A stretch of DNA of 32,175 nucleotides from Clostridiales bacterium (GCA_029012285.1 JAQXLU010000114.1:1-32175), one strand, 5' to 3'; positions 14,349-22,577 are shown, counted from the stretch's first letter. A program made the numbers and translations. The notes: generated by a model not told the origin, from the sequence alone.

Positions 14349-14636
14349 TCAAGTCGCGAAACGGCTGTGGATGATGCCGCGCATTTCGCCCTCGTGCCAG
14401 CGGGTGAAGGGCTCCTGTGCGCCGGGGGCGATACGGGATGCAGGGGTGCAGCGGCGAAACCGGGCAGGCATCGCCATCCCGGGCGGACATGGTCGCAGCT
14501 CATCGCCCATCATGTCGATTTCCGCCTCGTACAGGCCTTTATCCAGCCCCACGCCGATCTCCTGCACCGCGCCGTGCATCAATCGCAGATCAACCGGGCA
14601 GGCGTAGCCTTCGACGCGGGCGTTGCGGATGAGCAT
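14349..14636 (-). CDS. Short ORF resembling the start of an amidohydrolase; possible remnant
   Basis: 95 residues beginning M-L-I-R-N-A-R-V-E-G, then P-V-D-L-R-L and V-Q-E-I-G-V-G-L. This strand pattern is typical of the N-terminal beta-sandwich of metal-dependent amidohydrolases (cytosine deaminase or dihydroorotase-like). The expected following L-P-G-L-x-D-x-H-x-H metal motif is absent: from residue ~50 it becomes Pro/Arg-rich and stops. It is either a truncated pseudogene or an unrelated short gene. It lies beyond the tpiA terminator, with no promoter of its own visible, but has GGGGAGG before the ATG inside a triplicated 10-bp repeat. Whether it is expressed is doubtful. Confidence 0.4.
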   Translation of the reverse strand: MLIRNARVEGYACPVDLRLMHGAVQEIGVGLDKGLYEAEIDMMGDELRPCPPGMAMPARFRRCTPASRIAPGAQEPFTRWHEGEMRGIIHSRFAT

Positions 14637-14641
14637 GCGCG

Positions 14642-14671
14642 TTTCCTCCCCTTTCCTCCCCTTTACTCCCC
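14642..14671 (-). repeat. Three-copy 10-bp repeat carrying Shine-Dalgarno motifs
   Basis: On the minus strand, GGGGAGTAAA, GGGGAGGAAA, GGGGAGGAAA run head to tail and end 5 bases before the ATG at 14636. Each copy contains a ribosome-binding-like GGGGAG. It could change copy number by slippage. Confidence 0.7.
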
Positions 14672-14685
14672 TGTCCGCACGAAAA

Positions 14686-14710
14686 GTGCCGCACCCATCA
14701 GGCACGGCAC
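14686..14710 (-). terminator. Intrinsic terminator of tpiA
   Basis: On the minus strand, stem GTGCCGTGCC (14710-14701) / GGTGCGGCAC (14695-14686), 10 bp with two G-U pairs and loop TGATG, is followed by TTTTCG. It starts 9 bases after the tpiA stop. Confidence 0.88.
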
Positions 14711-14719
14711 CATGCTTGC

Positions 14720-15472
14720 TTACTTGTCGTAGTTGACCACCAGGGAGAAGTCCGCTGCCTTCAGGGACGCGCCGCCGATCAGGCCGCCGTCGATTTCGGG
14801 CTGCGCCATCAGACCCTTGACGTTCTTGGGGTTCATGGAGCCGCCGTACTGGATGCGCACCTTGTCCGCGCACTCCTGGCCATACTTGCGGGCGATGGCC
14901 TTGCGGATCACGCCGATGGTCTCGTTGGCCTGCTCATCGGTGGCGGTCAAACCGGTGCCGATGGCCCACACGGGCTCGTAGGCGACGATCACGTCCGCCA
15001 CCTGCTCGGCGGACAGGCCGTTGAGCGCCATGATGGTCTGGTAGTCCACCAGGCCGTCGGTCGCGCCAGCCTCGCGGACGTCCTTCATTTCGCCCACGCA
15101 CAGGATCACCTTCAGGCCAGCGGCCACGGCCGCCAGCACGCGCTGGTTGACGGTCTGGTCAGTTTCGCCGAAGTACTGGCGGCGCTCGGAGTGGCCGATC
15201 ACCACATATTCCACGCCGGCGGCCACCAACATGTCCGCGCTCAATTCGCCGGTGTAGGCGCCGGACTTGGCCCAGTGCACGTTCTGCGCGCCGACCTTGA
15301 TGTTGGAGCCAGCCGCGGCTTCCTTTACGGCAGCAATGTCCACCGCGGGCACGCACACGACCACGTCGCAGCCAGCATCCGCCACCAGGGGCTTGAGCTC
15401 ATTCACCAGGGCGGCAGCCTCGGCGGGAGTCTTGTTCATCTTCCAGTTACCGGCAATAATGGGCTTGCGCAT
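14720..15472 (-). CDS. tpiA: Triosephosphate isomerase
   Basis: 250 residues from ATG 15472, chosen because GAGGTG lies 6 bases upstream. TIM-barrel catalytic markers: G-N-W-K-M-N-K at 8-14 (Lys13 region), I-G-H-S-E-R-R (catalytic His) in the middle and A-Y-E-P-V-W-A-I-G-T-G (catalytic Glu) further on; the phosphate-binding G-G-S and G-G-A-S loops are near the end. It interconverts glyceraldehyde-3-phosphate and dihydroxyacetone phosphate. It is the last firm gene of the cggR-pgk-tpiA group and is closed by a terminator. A hairpin lies between it and pgk. Confidence 0.97.
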   Translation of the reverse strand: MRKPIIAGNWKMNKTPAEAAALVNELKPLVADAGCDVVVCVPAVDIAAVKEAAAGSNIKVGAQNVHWAKSGAYTGELSADMLVAAGVEYVVIGHSERRQYFGETDQTVNQRVLAAVAAGLKVILCVGEMKDVREAGATDGLVDYQTIMALNGLSAEQVADVIVAYEPVWAIGTGLTATDEQANETIGVIRKAIARKYGQECADKVRIQYGGSMNPKNVKGLMAQPEIDGGLIGGASLKAADFSLVVNYDK

Positions 15473-15507
15473 TGGTATCACCTCATATTCTTATTTGCAG
15501 GAGAAAG

Positions 15508-15533
15508 CCGTCCCCGCACGGATACGGGGACGG
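15508..15533 (-). other. Stem-loop between pgk and tpiA
   Basis: A perfect 9-bp stem CCGTCCCCG/CGGGGACGG with an 8-base loop, followed on the minus strand by CTTTCTCC. The U-run is weak, so it is more likely a partial attenuator or an mRNA-stability element than a full terminator. Confidence 0.6.
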
Positions 15534-15553
15534 TTGGTTGTTTCAATCGGGAA

Positions 15554-16750
15554 TCAGGCCTCGTCCAGCGCGGCAACGCCGGGCAGAACCTTGCCCTCCA
15601 GGTACTCCAGAGAGGCGCCGCCACCGGTGGAGATGTGGGTCATCTTGTCGCCCAGGCCCATCTGCTCCACAGCCGCAGCGGAATCGCCGCCGCCGATGAT
15701 GGTCACCGCGTCGGAATCGGCCATCGCCTGCGCCACAGCCAGGGTGCCCTTGGCCAGGGTGGGGTTTTCGAACACGCCCATGGGGCCGTTCCAGATCACG
15801 GTCTTGGCGGCCTTGACAGCCGCAGCGAAGAGTTCCTGGGTCTTGGGGCCGATGTCGCAGCCTTCCAGGTCAGCGGGGATCTTGTCAGCATCGCACACGG
15901 TGGTGGGCACAGCGGGATCGAAGGTGAACTCGGGCACGCACACGGTGTCGATGGGCAGCAGCAGCTTCACGCCCTTCTCCTGGGCCTTCTTCATCATGTC
16001 CTTGCAGTAGTCGATCTTGGTCTCGTCCAGCAGGGACTTGCCGATCTCATAGCCCTTGGCCTTGAGGAAGGTGAAGGCCATGCCGCCGCCGATGATGAGG
16101 GTATCGACCTTCTCCATCAGGTTGTTGATCACGTTCAGCTTGTCCTCGATCTTGGCGCCACCCAGGATGGCCACGAAGGGACGCTCAGCATTCTCCAGGG
16201 CCTTGCCCATCACGGAGAGCTCCTTGCCGATCAGGTAGCCAGCCACGTTGGGGCTGAGGAATTCGGTCACGCCCGCGGTGGAGCAGTGCGCACGGTGGCA
16301 GGAACCGAAGGCGTCGGACACGAAGCAATCCGCCAGGGAAGCCAGCTCCTTGGAGAAGGTCTCGACGTTCTTGGTCTCCTCCTTGCGGAAGCGGGTGTTC
16401 TGCAGCAGCACCACATCGCCGTCCTTCATCGCGGCGACGGCAGCCTTGGCGTTCTCGCCCACCACCTCGTCGTCATTGGCGAACACGACGGGCTGGCCCA
16501 GCAGCTCGGACAGGCGAACCGCCACGGGCGCCAGGGAGAACTTCTCTTCCGGGCCGTTCTTCGGCTTGCCCAGATGGCTGCACAGGATGACCTTGCCGCC
16601 ATCGGCAATCAGCTTCTTGATGGTGGGCAGGGCGGCAACGATGCGCTTGTCGTTGGTGATCTTGCCGTCCTTCATGGGGACGTTGAAGTCCACGCGCACC
16701 AGGACGCGCTTGCCGGCAACCTGAATGTTGTCAATCGTCTTCTTAGCCAT
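15554..16750 (-). CDS. pgk: Phosphoglycerate kinase
   Basis: 398 residues from ATG 16750 (M-A-K-K-T-I); AAGGAG lies upstream at a longish 11-base spacing. The family signature R-V-D-F-N-V-P is near residue 20, V-A-I-L-G-G-A-K in the middle, and the nucleotide loop I-G-G-G-D-S-A-A near 350. It transfers phosphate from 1,3-bisphosphoglycerate to ADP in glycolysis. It follows cggR, which in related Bacillota controls gapA-pgk-tpiA; gapA is absent here. Confidence 0.97.
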   Translation of the reverse strand: MAKKTIDNIQVAGKRVLVRVDFNVPMKDGKITNDKRIVAALPTIKKLIADGGKVILCSHLGKPKNGPEEKFSLAPVAVRLSELLGQPVVFANDDEVVGENAKAAVAAMKDGDVVLLQNTRFRKEETKNVETFSKELASLADCFVSDAFGSCHRAHCSTAGVTEFLSPNVAGYLIGKELSVMGKALENAERPFVAILGGAKIEDKLNVINNLMEKVDTLIIGGGMAFTFLKAKGYEIGKSLLDETKIDYCKDMMKKAQEKGVKLLLPIDTVCVPEFTFDPAVPTTVCDADKIPADLEGCDIGPKTQELFAAAVKAAKTVIWNGPMGVFENPTLAKGTLAVAQAMADSDAVTIIGGGDSAAAVEQMGLGDKMTHISTGGGASLEYLEGKVLPGVAALDEA

Positions 16751-16819
16751 TGGAATGCACACTCCTTTAAAAATCGTCAAAGGGAAGAGGTTTTATTTGA
16801 GCGCCCGAGGGCGTACAAA

Positions 16820-17851
16820 TCAGCGATGGTTGAGCAGGCGGAGCATCTCCCGGGCCGCGCCCTCGTCGGTGACGAGCAGGGCGTGGCGGTCGTGACGGAG
16901 CACCGCGATGATGGCCTCCGCCTTGTGCTTGCCCGCGGCCACGGCGATCATCCGGCAACCGGGGGAAAGCCGTGCCAGGTCAACGCCCACGCTGGAGGAA
17001 GCCAGCAGGCACTTGCCTTCCTTGTCGTAATACGCGCCGAAGGATTCGCCTACCGCGCCCTCCGCCAGGAGCCTGCGCGCCTGGGACGGGGCAAGCTTGC
17101 TGTCACGGAGCATTTCCTCCGCGCAGCCGATGCCATGGAGGATCACGTCCGCCCGCTGGATGAGCTCCATTACCTCGCGCACGTCGGGGAGGCGGAGCAT
17201 TTCCTGCTTGGCGGCATCGTCCATATAGTCGGGCAGGTGGATGAGCCGGTGATGTCCGCCCAGGTGCTGGGCGATTTCCGCCGCCAGCGTATTGGCCTGG
17301 GTATGAACGGCTCTGCCCCAGCCGCCGCGGGCCGGAACCACCATCACATGCAGGGGGGACGGGCTATGCATATGGCGAGCGGTTGCCGCCATGGTGGAGC
17401 CTCCCGCCACCGCCAGGGTCGCGCCGGAATGGAGCATGCCGCGCACCCGTTGCGCAGCAGCCCGGCCGACCTCGTCAATGACGGCCTCGTCCTCATCAGC
17501 ATTGCCGGGGATCACGCAGACACGGCCGATCTGCAGGCAGTCAGCAAGCGCATCCTCCATGCCGGTCAGGTTATTCAGCGCATGGTTGAAGGCCTGTACG
17601 GCAGGAAGCAGGTCACGGGCCTTGTCGGTCAGAGCCATCCCAGCGGGGTCAAGGGTAATGAGACCCTGCTCCCGCAGCGTGTTGGCGCAGGCGCGGATCT
17701 CCCGCTCGGTCAGGTGCAGCTTGACGGCCAGCTGACGCCGCCCCACCGGCGCCATCGTCGCGATGCGCTCCAGCACGAGAGCGCGCTGTGCCAATTCTGA
17801 TACGAGGTCTGGCGCAAGGGATTGCATCAGCCCAACGAATTCGTTTTGCAT
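16820..17851 (-). CDS. cggR: CggR-like central glycolytic genes regulator (SorC/DeoR family)
   Basis: About 343 residues; ATG 17851 is preferred to the adjacent ATG 17854, which is only one base from the GGAGG. Residues ~20-80 form a winged helix-turn-helix (G-R-R-Q-L-A-V-K-L-H-L-T-E-R-E-I-R). From ~90 comes the sugar-phosphate-sensing SorC domain, with A-V-A-G-G-S-T-M and H-G-I-G-C-A-E-E-M and the C-terminal I-A-V-A-A-G-K-H-K-A-E-A-I segment. In Bacillus, CggR represses gapA-pgk-tpiA and is released by fructose-1,6-bisphosphate. The position upstream of pgk-tpiA supports the same role here. The DNA-binding target was not identified; a short TGCCA/TGGCA inverted repeat at its own promoter is a candidate. 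Confidence 0.9.
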   Translation of the reverse strand: MQNEFVGLMQSLAPDLVSELAQRALVLERIATMAPVGRRQLAVKLHLTEREIRACANTLREQGLITLDPAGMALTDKARDLLPAVQAFNHALNNLTGMEDALADCLQIGRVCVIPGNADEDEAVIDEVGRAAAQRVRGMLHSGATLAVAGGSTMAATARHMHSPSPLHVMVVPARGGWGRAVHTQANTLAAEIAQHLGGHHRLIHLPDYMDDAAKQEMLRLPDVREVMELIQRADVILHGIGCAEEMLRDSKLAPSQARRLLAEGAVGESFGAYYDKEGKCLLASSSVGVDLARLSPGCRMIAVAAGKHKAEAIIAVLRHDRHALLVTDEGAAREMLRLLNHR

Positions 17852-17896
17852 CATGCCTCCTTGCCGCAGCGGGTCGTATGAAAAGCCTACATGGAT

Positions 17897-17925
17897 ATAT
17901 TACCACGTTTCTGCCAGGTTGGCAA
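17897..17925 (-). promoter_or_regulatory. cggR promoter with -35 palindrome
   Basis: -35 TTGCCA (17925-17920), 17-base spacer, -10 TAATAT (17902-17897). The 5+3+5 inverted repeat TGCCA/TGGCA at 17912-17924 covers the -35, so self-repression at this site is possible. The known Bacillus CggR operator sequence is not seen. Confidence 0.65.
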
Positions 17926-18018
17926 GAGCCCGGCGGGCCGAAAAGCGCCCGGGTGTCGGATTTTTTGACAGAAATTTCACGATTTCCCTGCATATCCTGT
18001 ACCGGAGGTGATGTCCCG

Positions 18019-18276
18019 ATGGCTTCCCCTGCCTGGTTGAGCGTCGGCGTGCTCTGCGTCACGGCGCTGCTGCTGACCTGCTTTGCACTGCGGTATGATC
18101 CGCAAAAACCCCATGCGCGTTATCTGCGGCACGGGGTTGTGGGCCTGTTGCTGCTGTGTGTGTGGAACCTGCTGCCCCTGCCCCATCTGGGGGTGAATCC
18201 CCTGTCGGTGATGGTAACCGGGGCGCTGGGCGTGCCAGGACTCGGGCTGATGGCGGTGATGAACCTGCTGCCGTGA
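18019..18276 (+). CDS. bofA: BofA-like pro-sigma-K processing inhibitor family protein
   Basis: 85 residues; GGAGGTG (18004-18010) lies 8 bases before the ATG. Hydrophobic helices at about 5-23 and 37-55, then the family-like C-terminal segment G-V-N-P-L-S-V-M-V-T-G-A-L-G-V-P-G-L-G-L-M. BofA holds the SpoIVFB protease inactive in the mother-cell side of the forespore membrane, so a homologue suggests endospore formation. The gene stands alone on the plus strand, divergent from cggR and convergent with thiI. A TTGACA at 17965-17970 and a CATATCC near 17991 may form its promoter at non-standard spacing, or the latter may be part of a sporulation-sigma site. Short hydrophobic proteins are easy to misassign, so the call is good but not certain. 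Confidence 0.72.
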   Translation: MASPAWLSVGVLCVTALLLTCFALRYDPQKPHARYLRHGVVGLLLLCVWNLLPLPHLGVNPLSVMVTGALGVPGLGLMAVMNLLP

Positions 18277-18294
18277 GCTTAGCAAGCCATGATC

Positions 18295-19440
18295 TTAGCA
18301 GGTCACGATTTCGATTCCCTCGATGGCTTCCTGAATCAAGCCCTCCACGTCCAGCTGGCTTTCGCCCTTGAGGATCATGTCCAGATGGGGGTGGGTTGCG
18401 GGATGGCGGGGCGTAAAGACGGTGCAGCAGTCCTCGTAGGGCAAGCTGGAGGTCTCCATCGTGCCGATTTTCTCCGCGATGGCCACGATTTCCGCCTTGT
18501 CAAAGCCGATCACCGGCCGGAACACGGGCATATCCACCACCATATCGGTGGTGCCCAGGGCCGTCATGGTCTGGGACGCCACCTGGCCGATGGATTCACC
18601 GGTGATGAGGGCCTCCGCGCCCTCGCTGCGGGCCACGCGCTCGGCAATGCGCATCATGAAGCGGCGCATGATGAGGGTCGTGTACTCCTCGGGGCACTTC
18701 TCGTGAATCTCCATCTGAATCTTCGTGAAGGGCACGATGTGCACCCGGATGCCGCAGCAGCTCTCGCTGAGGATGCGGGCCAGGTCGAGCACCTTCTCCT
18801 TGGCGCGGTCGGAGGTATACGGGTAGGAATGGAAGTGCACCGCGCTGATGTGCACGCCGCGCTTGGCGATCATCCACCCCGCCACCGGGCTGTCGATGCC
18901 ACCGGAGAGCAGCAGCGTCGCCTTGCCGTTGGTGCCCACCGGCATGCCGCCCACCGCCGGGATCACCTTCACATACAGGTAGGCATGGTCGCGAATCTCG
19001 ACGTTCAGCACATGGTCGGGATGCTTCACGTCCACGCTCAGGTGCTTGTTCGCCATCAGCACCCGATGGCCGATTTCGCCGTTGATGGTGGGGCTATCCA
19101 GCGGATAGCGCTTGTCGGAGCGACGGGCGCTCACCTTGAAGGTGCCGCGTAGCTCCGCCATCATGGCAACAGCCTGGGCTGCCACGGCCTGGAAATCCTC
19201 CTTGGGCATCTCGATGGCGGGGCAGACGCTGTGCACGCCGAAGACCTTCGTCACCCGGCGGATGGCCTCATCCTGGTCATCATAGTCGGTAACGAAGATG
19301 CGGCTGTCGTTGAGGTACACGCTGGCGCCCAGGTCCTGTACGGCGCGCTTGACACGCTTGACCAGGGCACGCATGAAAACAGGGCGGTTCTGCCCCTTGA
19401 GAAAGATCTCGCCATAGCGGACGAGCAGCAGTTCGCGCAT
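18295..19440 (-). CDS. thiI: tRNA 4-thiouridine synthetase ThiI
   Basis: 381 residues, the length of the short Gram-positive form without a rhodanese domain. An N-terminal ferredoxin-like/THUMP region (1-165) is followed by the ATP-pyrophosphatase loop S-G-G-I-D-S-P at 179-185 and a C-terminal E-D-C-C-T-V-F-T-P-R-H-P segment. It adenylates and thiolates U8 of tRNAs and can feed sulfur to thiamine synthesis. The gene lies 12 bases after the cysteine desulfurase stop, and TAAGGAG serves as both stop and ribosome-binding site. The adjacent desulfurase is its likely persulfide donor, as in other Firmicutes that pair a dedicated IscS/NifZ with ThiI. Confidence 0.96.
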   Translation of the reverse strand: MRELLLVRYGEIFLKGQNRPVFMRALVKRVKRAVQDLGASVYLNDSRIFVTDYDDQDEAIRRVTKVFGVHSVCPAIEMPKEDFQAVAAQAVAMMAELRGTFKVSARRSDKRYPLDSPTINGEIGHRVLMANKHLSVDVKHPDHVLNVEIRDHAYLYVKVIPAVGGMPVGTNGKATLLLSGGIDSPVAGWMIAKRGVHISAVHFHSYPYTSDRAKEKVLDLARILSESCCGIRVHIVPFTKIQMEIHEKCPEEYTTLIMRRFMMRIAERVARSEGAEALITGESIGQVASQTMTALGTTDMVVDMPVFRPVIGFDKAEIVAIAEKIGTMETSSLPYEDCCTVFTPRHPATHPHLDMILKGESQLDVEGLIQEAIEGIEIVTC

Positions 19441-19452
19441 GTGGATGACTCC

Positions 19453-20613
19453 TTATCGTCTGACAAATGCTTTGAGCAGGTCGTAATGCTTCCGGATGGC
19501 GGCGATGGTGTAGTCGATCTCCTCCTCCGTCACCGCGGGGCAGAGGGAGAAGCGCAGCGCGCAGTCGGCCTCGGCGGTGGACAACCCCATCGCCGTGAGC
19601 ACGGAGGACACCTTCTGCTTATGAGCCCCGCAGGCGCTGCCGGCGCTGACGTAGACCCCCTCCCCCTCCAGGGCGAAGAGCATCGTCTGGCTGCGGACGG
19701 GAGACAGGGTCACGTTGAGGATGTGGGGCGCACAGGCCGGATCGTCCAGCGCAGGGCCATTGAGCTTCGCCATGGGAACGGCGGCCTGGATACCAGCCCA
19801 AAGCCGCGCCTTGAGGGCCGTCATTTGGGCCGCAGCGTCCTTTGGGTAGGTGCGGACGGCCTCGCCCATGCCGACGATGCCAGGGACATTCTCCGTGCCG
19901 GAGCGCAGCTCGCCCTCCTGCCCGCCGCCAAAGACGATGGGCGCGACGCGGTGCCCCTTGCGCAGGATCAGCCCGCCCACGCCCTTGCTGGCGTGCAGCT
20001 TATGCCCGGAAAAGGCATAGGACTGTATCCCCGATTTGCCAAAGTGGAAGGGCACGCGCAGAAAGCCCTGCACGCCGTCCACATGGATGGCAGCCTTCGG
20101 GCAGAGGCGGTCGCGCAGCTTCACGACCTCCTCGATGGGCTGAATCGCGCCGACCTCGTTGTTCACCTGCATGAGGGTGATGAGGTGCACGTCCTCCCCC
20201 AGCATGGCTTCCAGCCTGTCCAGGTCGCACACGCCGGTTTTGGTCACGGGGATGTGCGCCACCCGATGGCCCATGCGCTCGATTTCCTGGGCGCAGTTGA
20301 GCACCGCAGGATGCTCCACGCTGAAGAGCAGCACGCGCCCGGGCTTCTTCACCGTGCGGAGGTAGCCCAGGATGCCCAGGTTATCTGCCTCCGTGCCACC
20401 AGCGGTGAACACCAGGGTATGCCCCGATGCGCCGGCGGCCTTCAGGCAGCTTTCACGTGCGGCGTTCATCAGCTTTTCCGCCTGCATGGCGGGCTGATAG
20501 AGGGCACTGGGGTTATGCCAGCTTTCCGTCAGCACCCGGAGCATAGCAGACACCACCGCATCCGACGGACGGGTGGTGGCGCTGTTGTCCAGATATACAT
20601 TTCTGCTTGGCAT
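19453..20613 (-). CDS. Cysteine desulfurase (NifS/IscS family), partner of ThiI
   Basis: 386 residues. Fold type I PLP enzyme: Y-L-D-N-S-A-T-T at 7-14, H-V-D-G-V-Q-G at 177-183, S-G-H-K with the PLP lysine at 205, R-S-G-T-E-N at 237-242, and the persulfide cysteine in S-A-G-S-A-C (Cys328). It takes sulfur from cysteine and passes it on as persulfide. The short active-site loop and the position directly before thiI match the NifZ-type desulfurase dedicated to tRNA thiolation; an isc/suf cluster-assembly role is not supported locally, since no iscU follows. It starts 5 bases after the upstream gene's stop. Confidence 0.95.
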   Translation of the reverse strand: MPSRNVYLDNSATTRPSDAVVSAMLRVLTESWHNPSALYQPAMQAEKLMNAARESCLKAAGASGHTLVFTAGGTEADNLGILGYLRTVKKPGRVLLFSVEHPAVLNCAQEIERMGHRVAHIPVTKTGVCDLDRLEAMLGEDVHLITLMQVNNEVGAIQPIEEVVKLRDRLCPKAAIHVDGVQGFLRVPFHFGKSGIQSYAFSGHKLHASKGVGGLILRKGHRVAPIVFGGGQEGELRSGTENVPGIVGMGEAVRTYPKDAAAQMTALKARLWAGIQAAVPMAKLNGPALDDPACAPHILNVTLSPVRSQTMLFALEGEGVYVSAGSACGAHKQKVSSVLTAMGLSTAEADCALRFSLCPAVTEEEIDYTIAAIRKHYDLLKAFVRR

Positions 20614-20618
20614 GGGCG

Positions 20619-21152
20619 TCAGTTCTCCTGATGAGCGCCGTAGGGCAGGTAGTGCTTGATGTAGCCCACCATCTCCTCGCTGGGCTCAAAGACGATGACA
20701 CTCTTCTTGCCCTCCTTGGAGAAGGCCAGGTAATAGAGTTCCGCGTTGCGGTTGAGGAACCAGCGCAGGTGCTTGACGTCGTTGCCGGAGGTGTGGCGGC
20801 GGAAGGAGCCGCTCTGCACCTTGCCGAAGGCATCCACCTTGGCCACGTTCAAACTGCCCAGGGACTTGCGTTTTTTGTTGTTGAACACCATGGCGAAGTC
20901 CAGCGCGCCGTTGGTGAAGGTGTATTCATACTCGGTGCGGAATCTGTCGTGGGTTAACCACAGATACACCGCGATGCCGATGAACAGCACCGTCGAAATG
21001 ATGGTGCCCACGCCAAAGGCATAGAAGAGCATCTGCAGGCTCATGAAGCCCAGCAGGGCAGAGCCGATCATCAGCACCCAGCTGGCGTAGTACAGGAATT
21101 CATCCAAGCCGCGGTTCTTCTTCGTCACGACCTCTTCCAGAAAACGATCCAT
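20619..21152 (-). CDS. Membrane protein of unknown function upstream of cysteine desulfurase
   Basis: 177 residues; AGGAGG precedes the ATG. A charged N-terminus (M-D-R-F-L-E-E-V-V-T-K-K) leads into two membrane helices at about 22-42 and 44-66, then a cytosolic-looking domain with alternating strands (R-T-E-Y-E-Y-T-F-T-N-G, S-L-G-S-L-N-V-A-K-V-D-A-F-G). This pattern suggests a PH-like beta domain. I recognise it as an uncharacterised clostridial type but cannot name a function. It is tightly coupled to the desulfurase (5-base gap), so the two proteins are made together; a link to sulfur metabolism is only suggested by that context. Confidence 0.8.
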   Translation of the reverse strand: MDRFLEEVVTKKNRGLDEFLYYASWVLMIGSALLGFMSLQMLFYAFGVGTIISTVLFIGIAVYLWLTHDRFRTEYEYTFTNGALDFAMVFNNKKRKSLGSLNVAKVDAFGKVQSGSFRRHTSGNDVKHLRWFLNRNAELYYLAFSKEGKKSVIVFEPSEEMVGYIKHYLPYGAHQEN

Positions 21153-21200
21153 TGTTGTTCCTCCTGATATTGATGTTCAGCCCGGTGCGCGGGCTGTGCG

Positions 21201-21653
21201 TCACAGGTAAATAAAGGCAAGCGCCGTCAGCAAGCCGACCAGGAAACCGCCTGCGACCTCCACCTTCGTGTGGCCGACCAGCTCCTTGAGCTCCTTGTCG
21301 GTGATGGGCTGCCCATCCACAAACACCTTCTGAATGATCTCATTGAGCACCTGGCCTTGCACGCCGGTCTCGTGGCGCACGCCGGATGCGTCATACATCA
21401 CGATGGCCGAGAGCACCACGGAGATGGCGAAGGCTGCGGTATCAAAGCCCTCCGTCGCGCCGACCATCATGGCCAGGGAGATCACGAACGCAGAGTGGGA
21501 GGACGGCATGCCGCCGCTGCCAAAGAATCTTCCCCAGTCCAGCTTTTTCTCAATCAGCCAGTAGGTGGGGATTTTCATCGTCTGCGCCACAAACCATGCC
21601 GTCAGCGCGCAGATGAGCACGCGATTTTGCAAAACGCCCAGAATGTCGTGCAT
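21201..21653 (-). CDS. Divergent PAP2-family membrane protein
   Basis: 150 residues from M-H-D-I-L-G, chosen because a GAGAGGGGG site lies upstream. The signature G-M-P-S-S-H-S-A is followed later by D-A-S-G-V-R-H-E-T-G, both typical of the divergent PAP2 (DUF212) family related to membrane acid phosphatases and vanadium haloperoxidases. Four or so hydrophobic helices. The substrate is unknown; because the preceding gene is ispA, a polyprenyl-phosphate substrate is attractive but unproven. A promoter overlaps the 3' end of ispA, so it may begin the PAP2-membrane protein-desulfurase-thiI transcript. Confidence 0.88.
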   Translation of the reverse strand: MHDILGVLQNRVLICALTAWFVAQTMKIPTYWLIEKKLDWGRFFGSGGMPSSHSAFVISLAMMVGATEGFDTAAFAISVVLSAIVMYDASGVRHETGVQGQVLNEIIQKVFVDGQPITDKELKELVGHTKVEVAGGFLVGLLTALAFIYL

Positions 21654-21701
21654 GCCCTGCCCCCTCTCATCTGTGATCACCACACAAAACGTAGCATATT
21701 G

Positions 21702-22577
21702 CTATTGTACTCTGTTCAGGGTGCTTTGCGCAAGGGTTTTGAGGAAATTTGTCTCCCCGGGAATACAATCAAGCGCGGAGATCGCCTTTTCCACCGCTTT
21801 TTGCGCGTCCAGCCGGGTTTGCTCGACGCCCTTGACAGCCACCCAGGTCATTTTGCCCTCCGCAGCGTCCTTGCCCGGGGTTTTGCCCAGGATGGCCGCG
21901 TCGCCCTCCACATCCAGCAGATCATCGACCATCTGGAAGGCCAGGCCCAGGTACAAGCCAAACTCGCAGCCGGCAGCGACGGTTGCGTCATCTGCCCCGG
22001 CCAGGAGCATCCCGGCCTCGATGGGGGCGGTGAGCAGATCAGCGGTCTTGTGCCGGTGGATGTAGTCCACCTTCTCCAGCGTGGGGGTGCTCCCCTCGCC
22101 CGTCACGTCCATCACCTGACCGGCCACCATGCCCGTGACGCCGGCACGGCGGGCAATGGCATGCGCCGCACGGACGGCGCGCATGTCGCCCTGTTGCACG
22201 GCGCTGCGCAGCATCAGCTCCATCGCGGCGGACAGCAGCCCGTCCCCCGCCAGGATCGCCATGCCCTCGCCATAGACCTTGTGGTTGGTGGGGCGGCCCC
22301 TGCGAAGATCGTCGTTGTCCATCGCGGGCAGGTCGTCGTGGATGAGAGAATAGGTGTGGATCATCTCCAGCGCGCAGGCGAAGGGCAGGGCCTGGGTTAC
22401 ATCACCGCCCAGCGCGTCGCAGCTGGATAGCAGCAGCACCGGGCGCAGCCGCTTGCCGCCCGCCGACAGGGAGTAATCCATCGCGTCAAGCAGCAACTGG
22501 GGAATCTCCCCCAGGGACGCCAGCTGCTGGGACAGCGCGGCTACCACCATTTGCTGGTACTCAGCGTAGGTTTTCAT
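21702..22577 (-). CDS. ispA: Polyprenyl synthetase (farnesyl diphosphate synthase)
   Basis: 291 residues. First Asp-rich motif D-D-L-P-A-M-D with D-D-L-R-R-G after it, and second motif Q-M-V-D-D-L-L-D; G-G-K-R-L-R-P near residue 40 binds diphosphate. It condenses isopentenyl diphosphate with allylic diphosphates to give farnesyl (or geranyl) diphosphate for quinone and cell-wall lipid carriers. It overlaps xseB as ATGA. The xseA-xseB-ispA order is a common one in Clostridia; the usual dxs follow-on is missing here. Confidence 0.95.
   Translation of the reverse strand: MKTYAEYQQMVVAALSQQLASLGEIPQLLLDAMDYSLSAGGKRLRPVLLLSSCDALGGDVTQALPFACALEMIHTYSLIHDDLPAMDNDDLRRGRPTNHKVYGEGMAILAGDGLLSAAMELMLRSAVQQGDMRAVRAAHAIARRAGVTGMVAGQVMDVTGEGSTPTLEKVDYIHRHKTADLLTAPIEAGMLLAGADDATVAAGCEFGLYLGLAFQMVDDLLDVEGDAAILGKTPGKDAAEGKMTWVAVKGVEQTRLDAQKAVEKAISALDCIPGETNFLKTLAQSTLNRVQ
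21704..21733 (-). promoter_or_regulatory. Putative promoter for PAP2-desulfurase-thiI, inside end of ispA
   Basis: -35 TTGCGC (21733-21728), 18-base spacer, -10 TACAAT (21709-21704), overlapping the last codons of ispA. Reasonable but not consensus. Confidence 0.5.

Noticed and set aside
15191-17800. 869-codon plus-strand reading frame
   Set aside because: Antisense to tpiA, pgk and cggR; the long open frame results from codon bias on the other strand.
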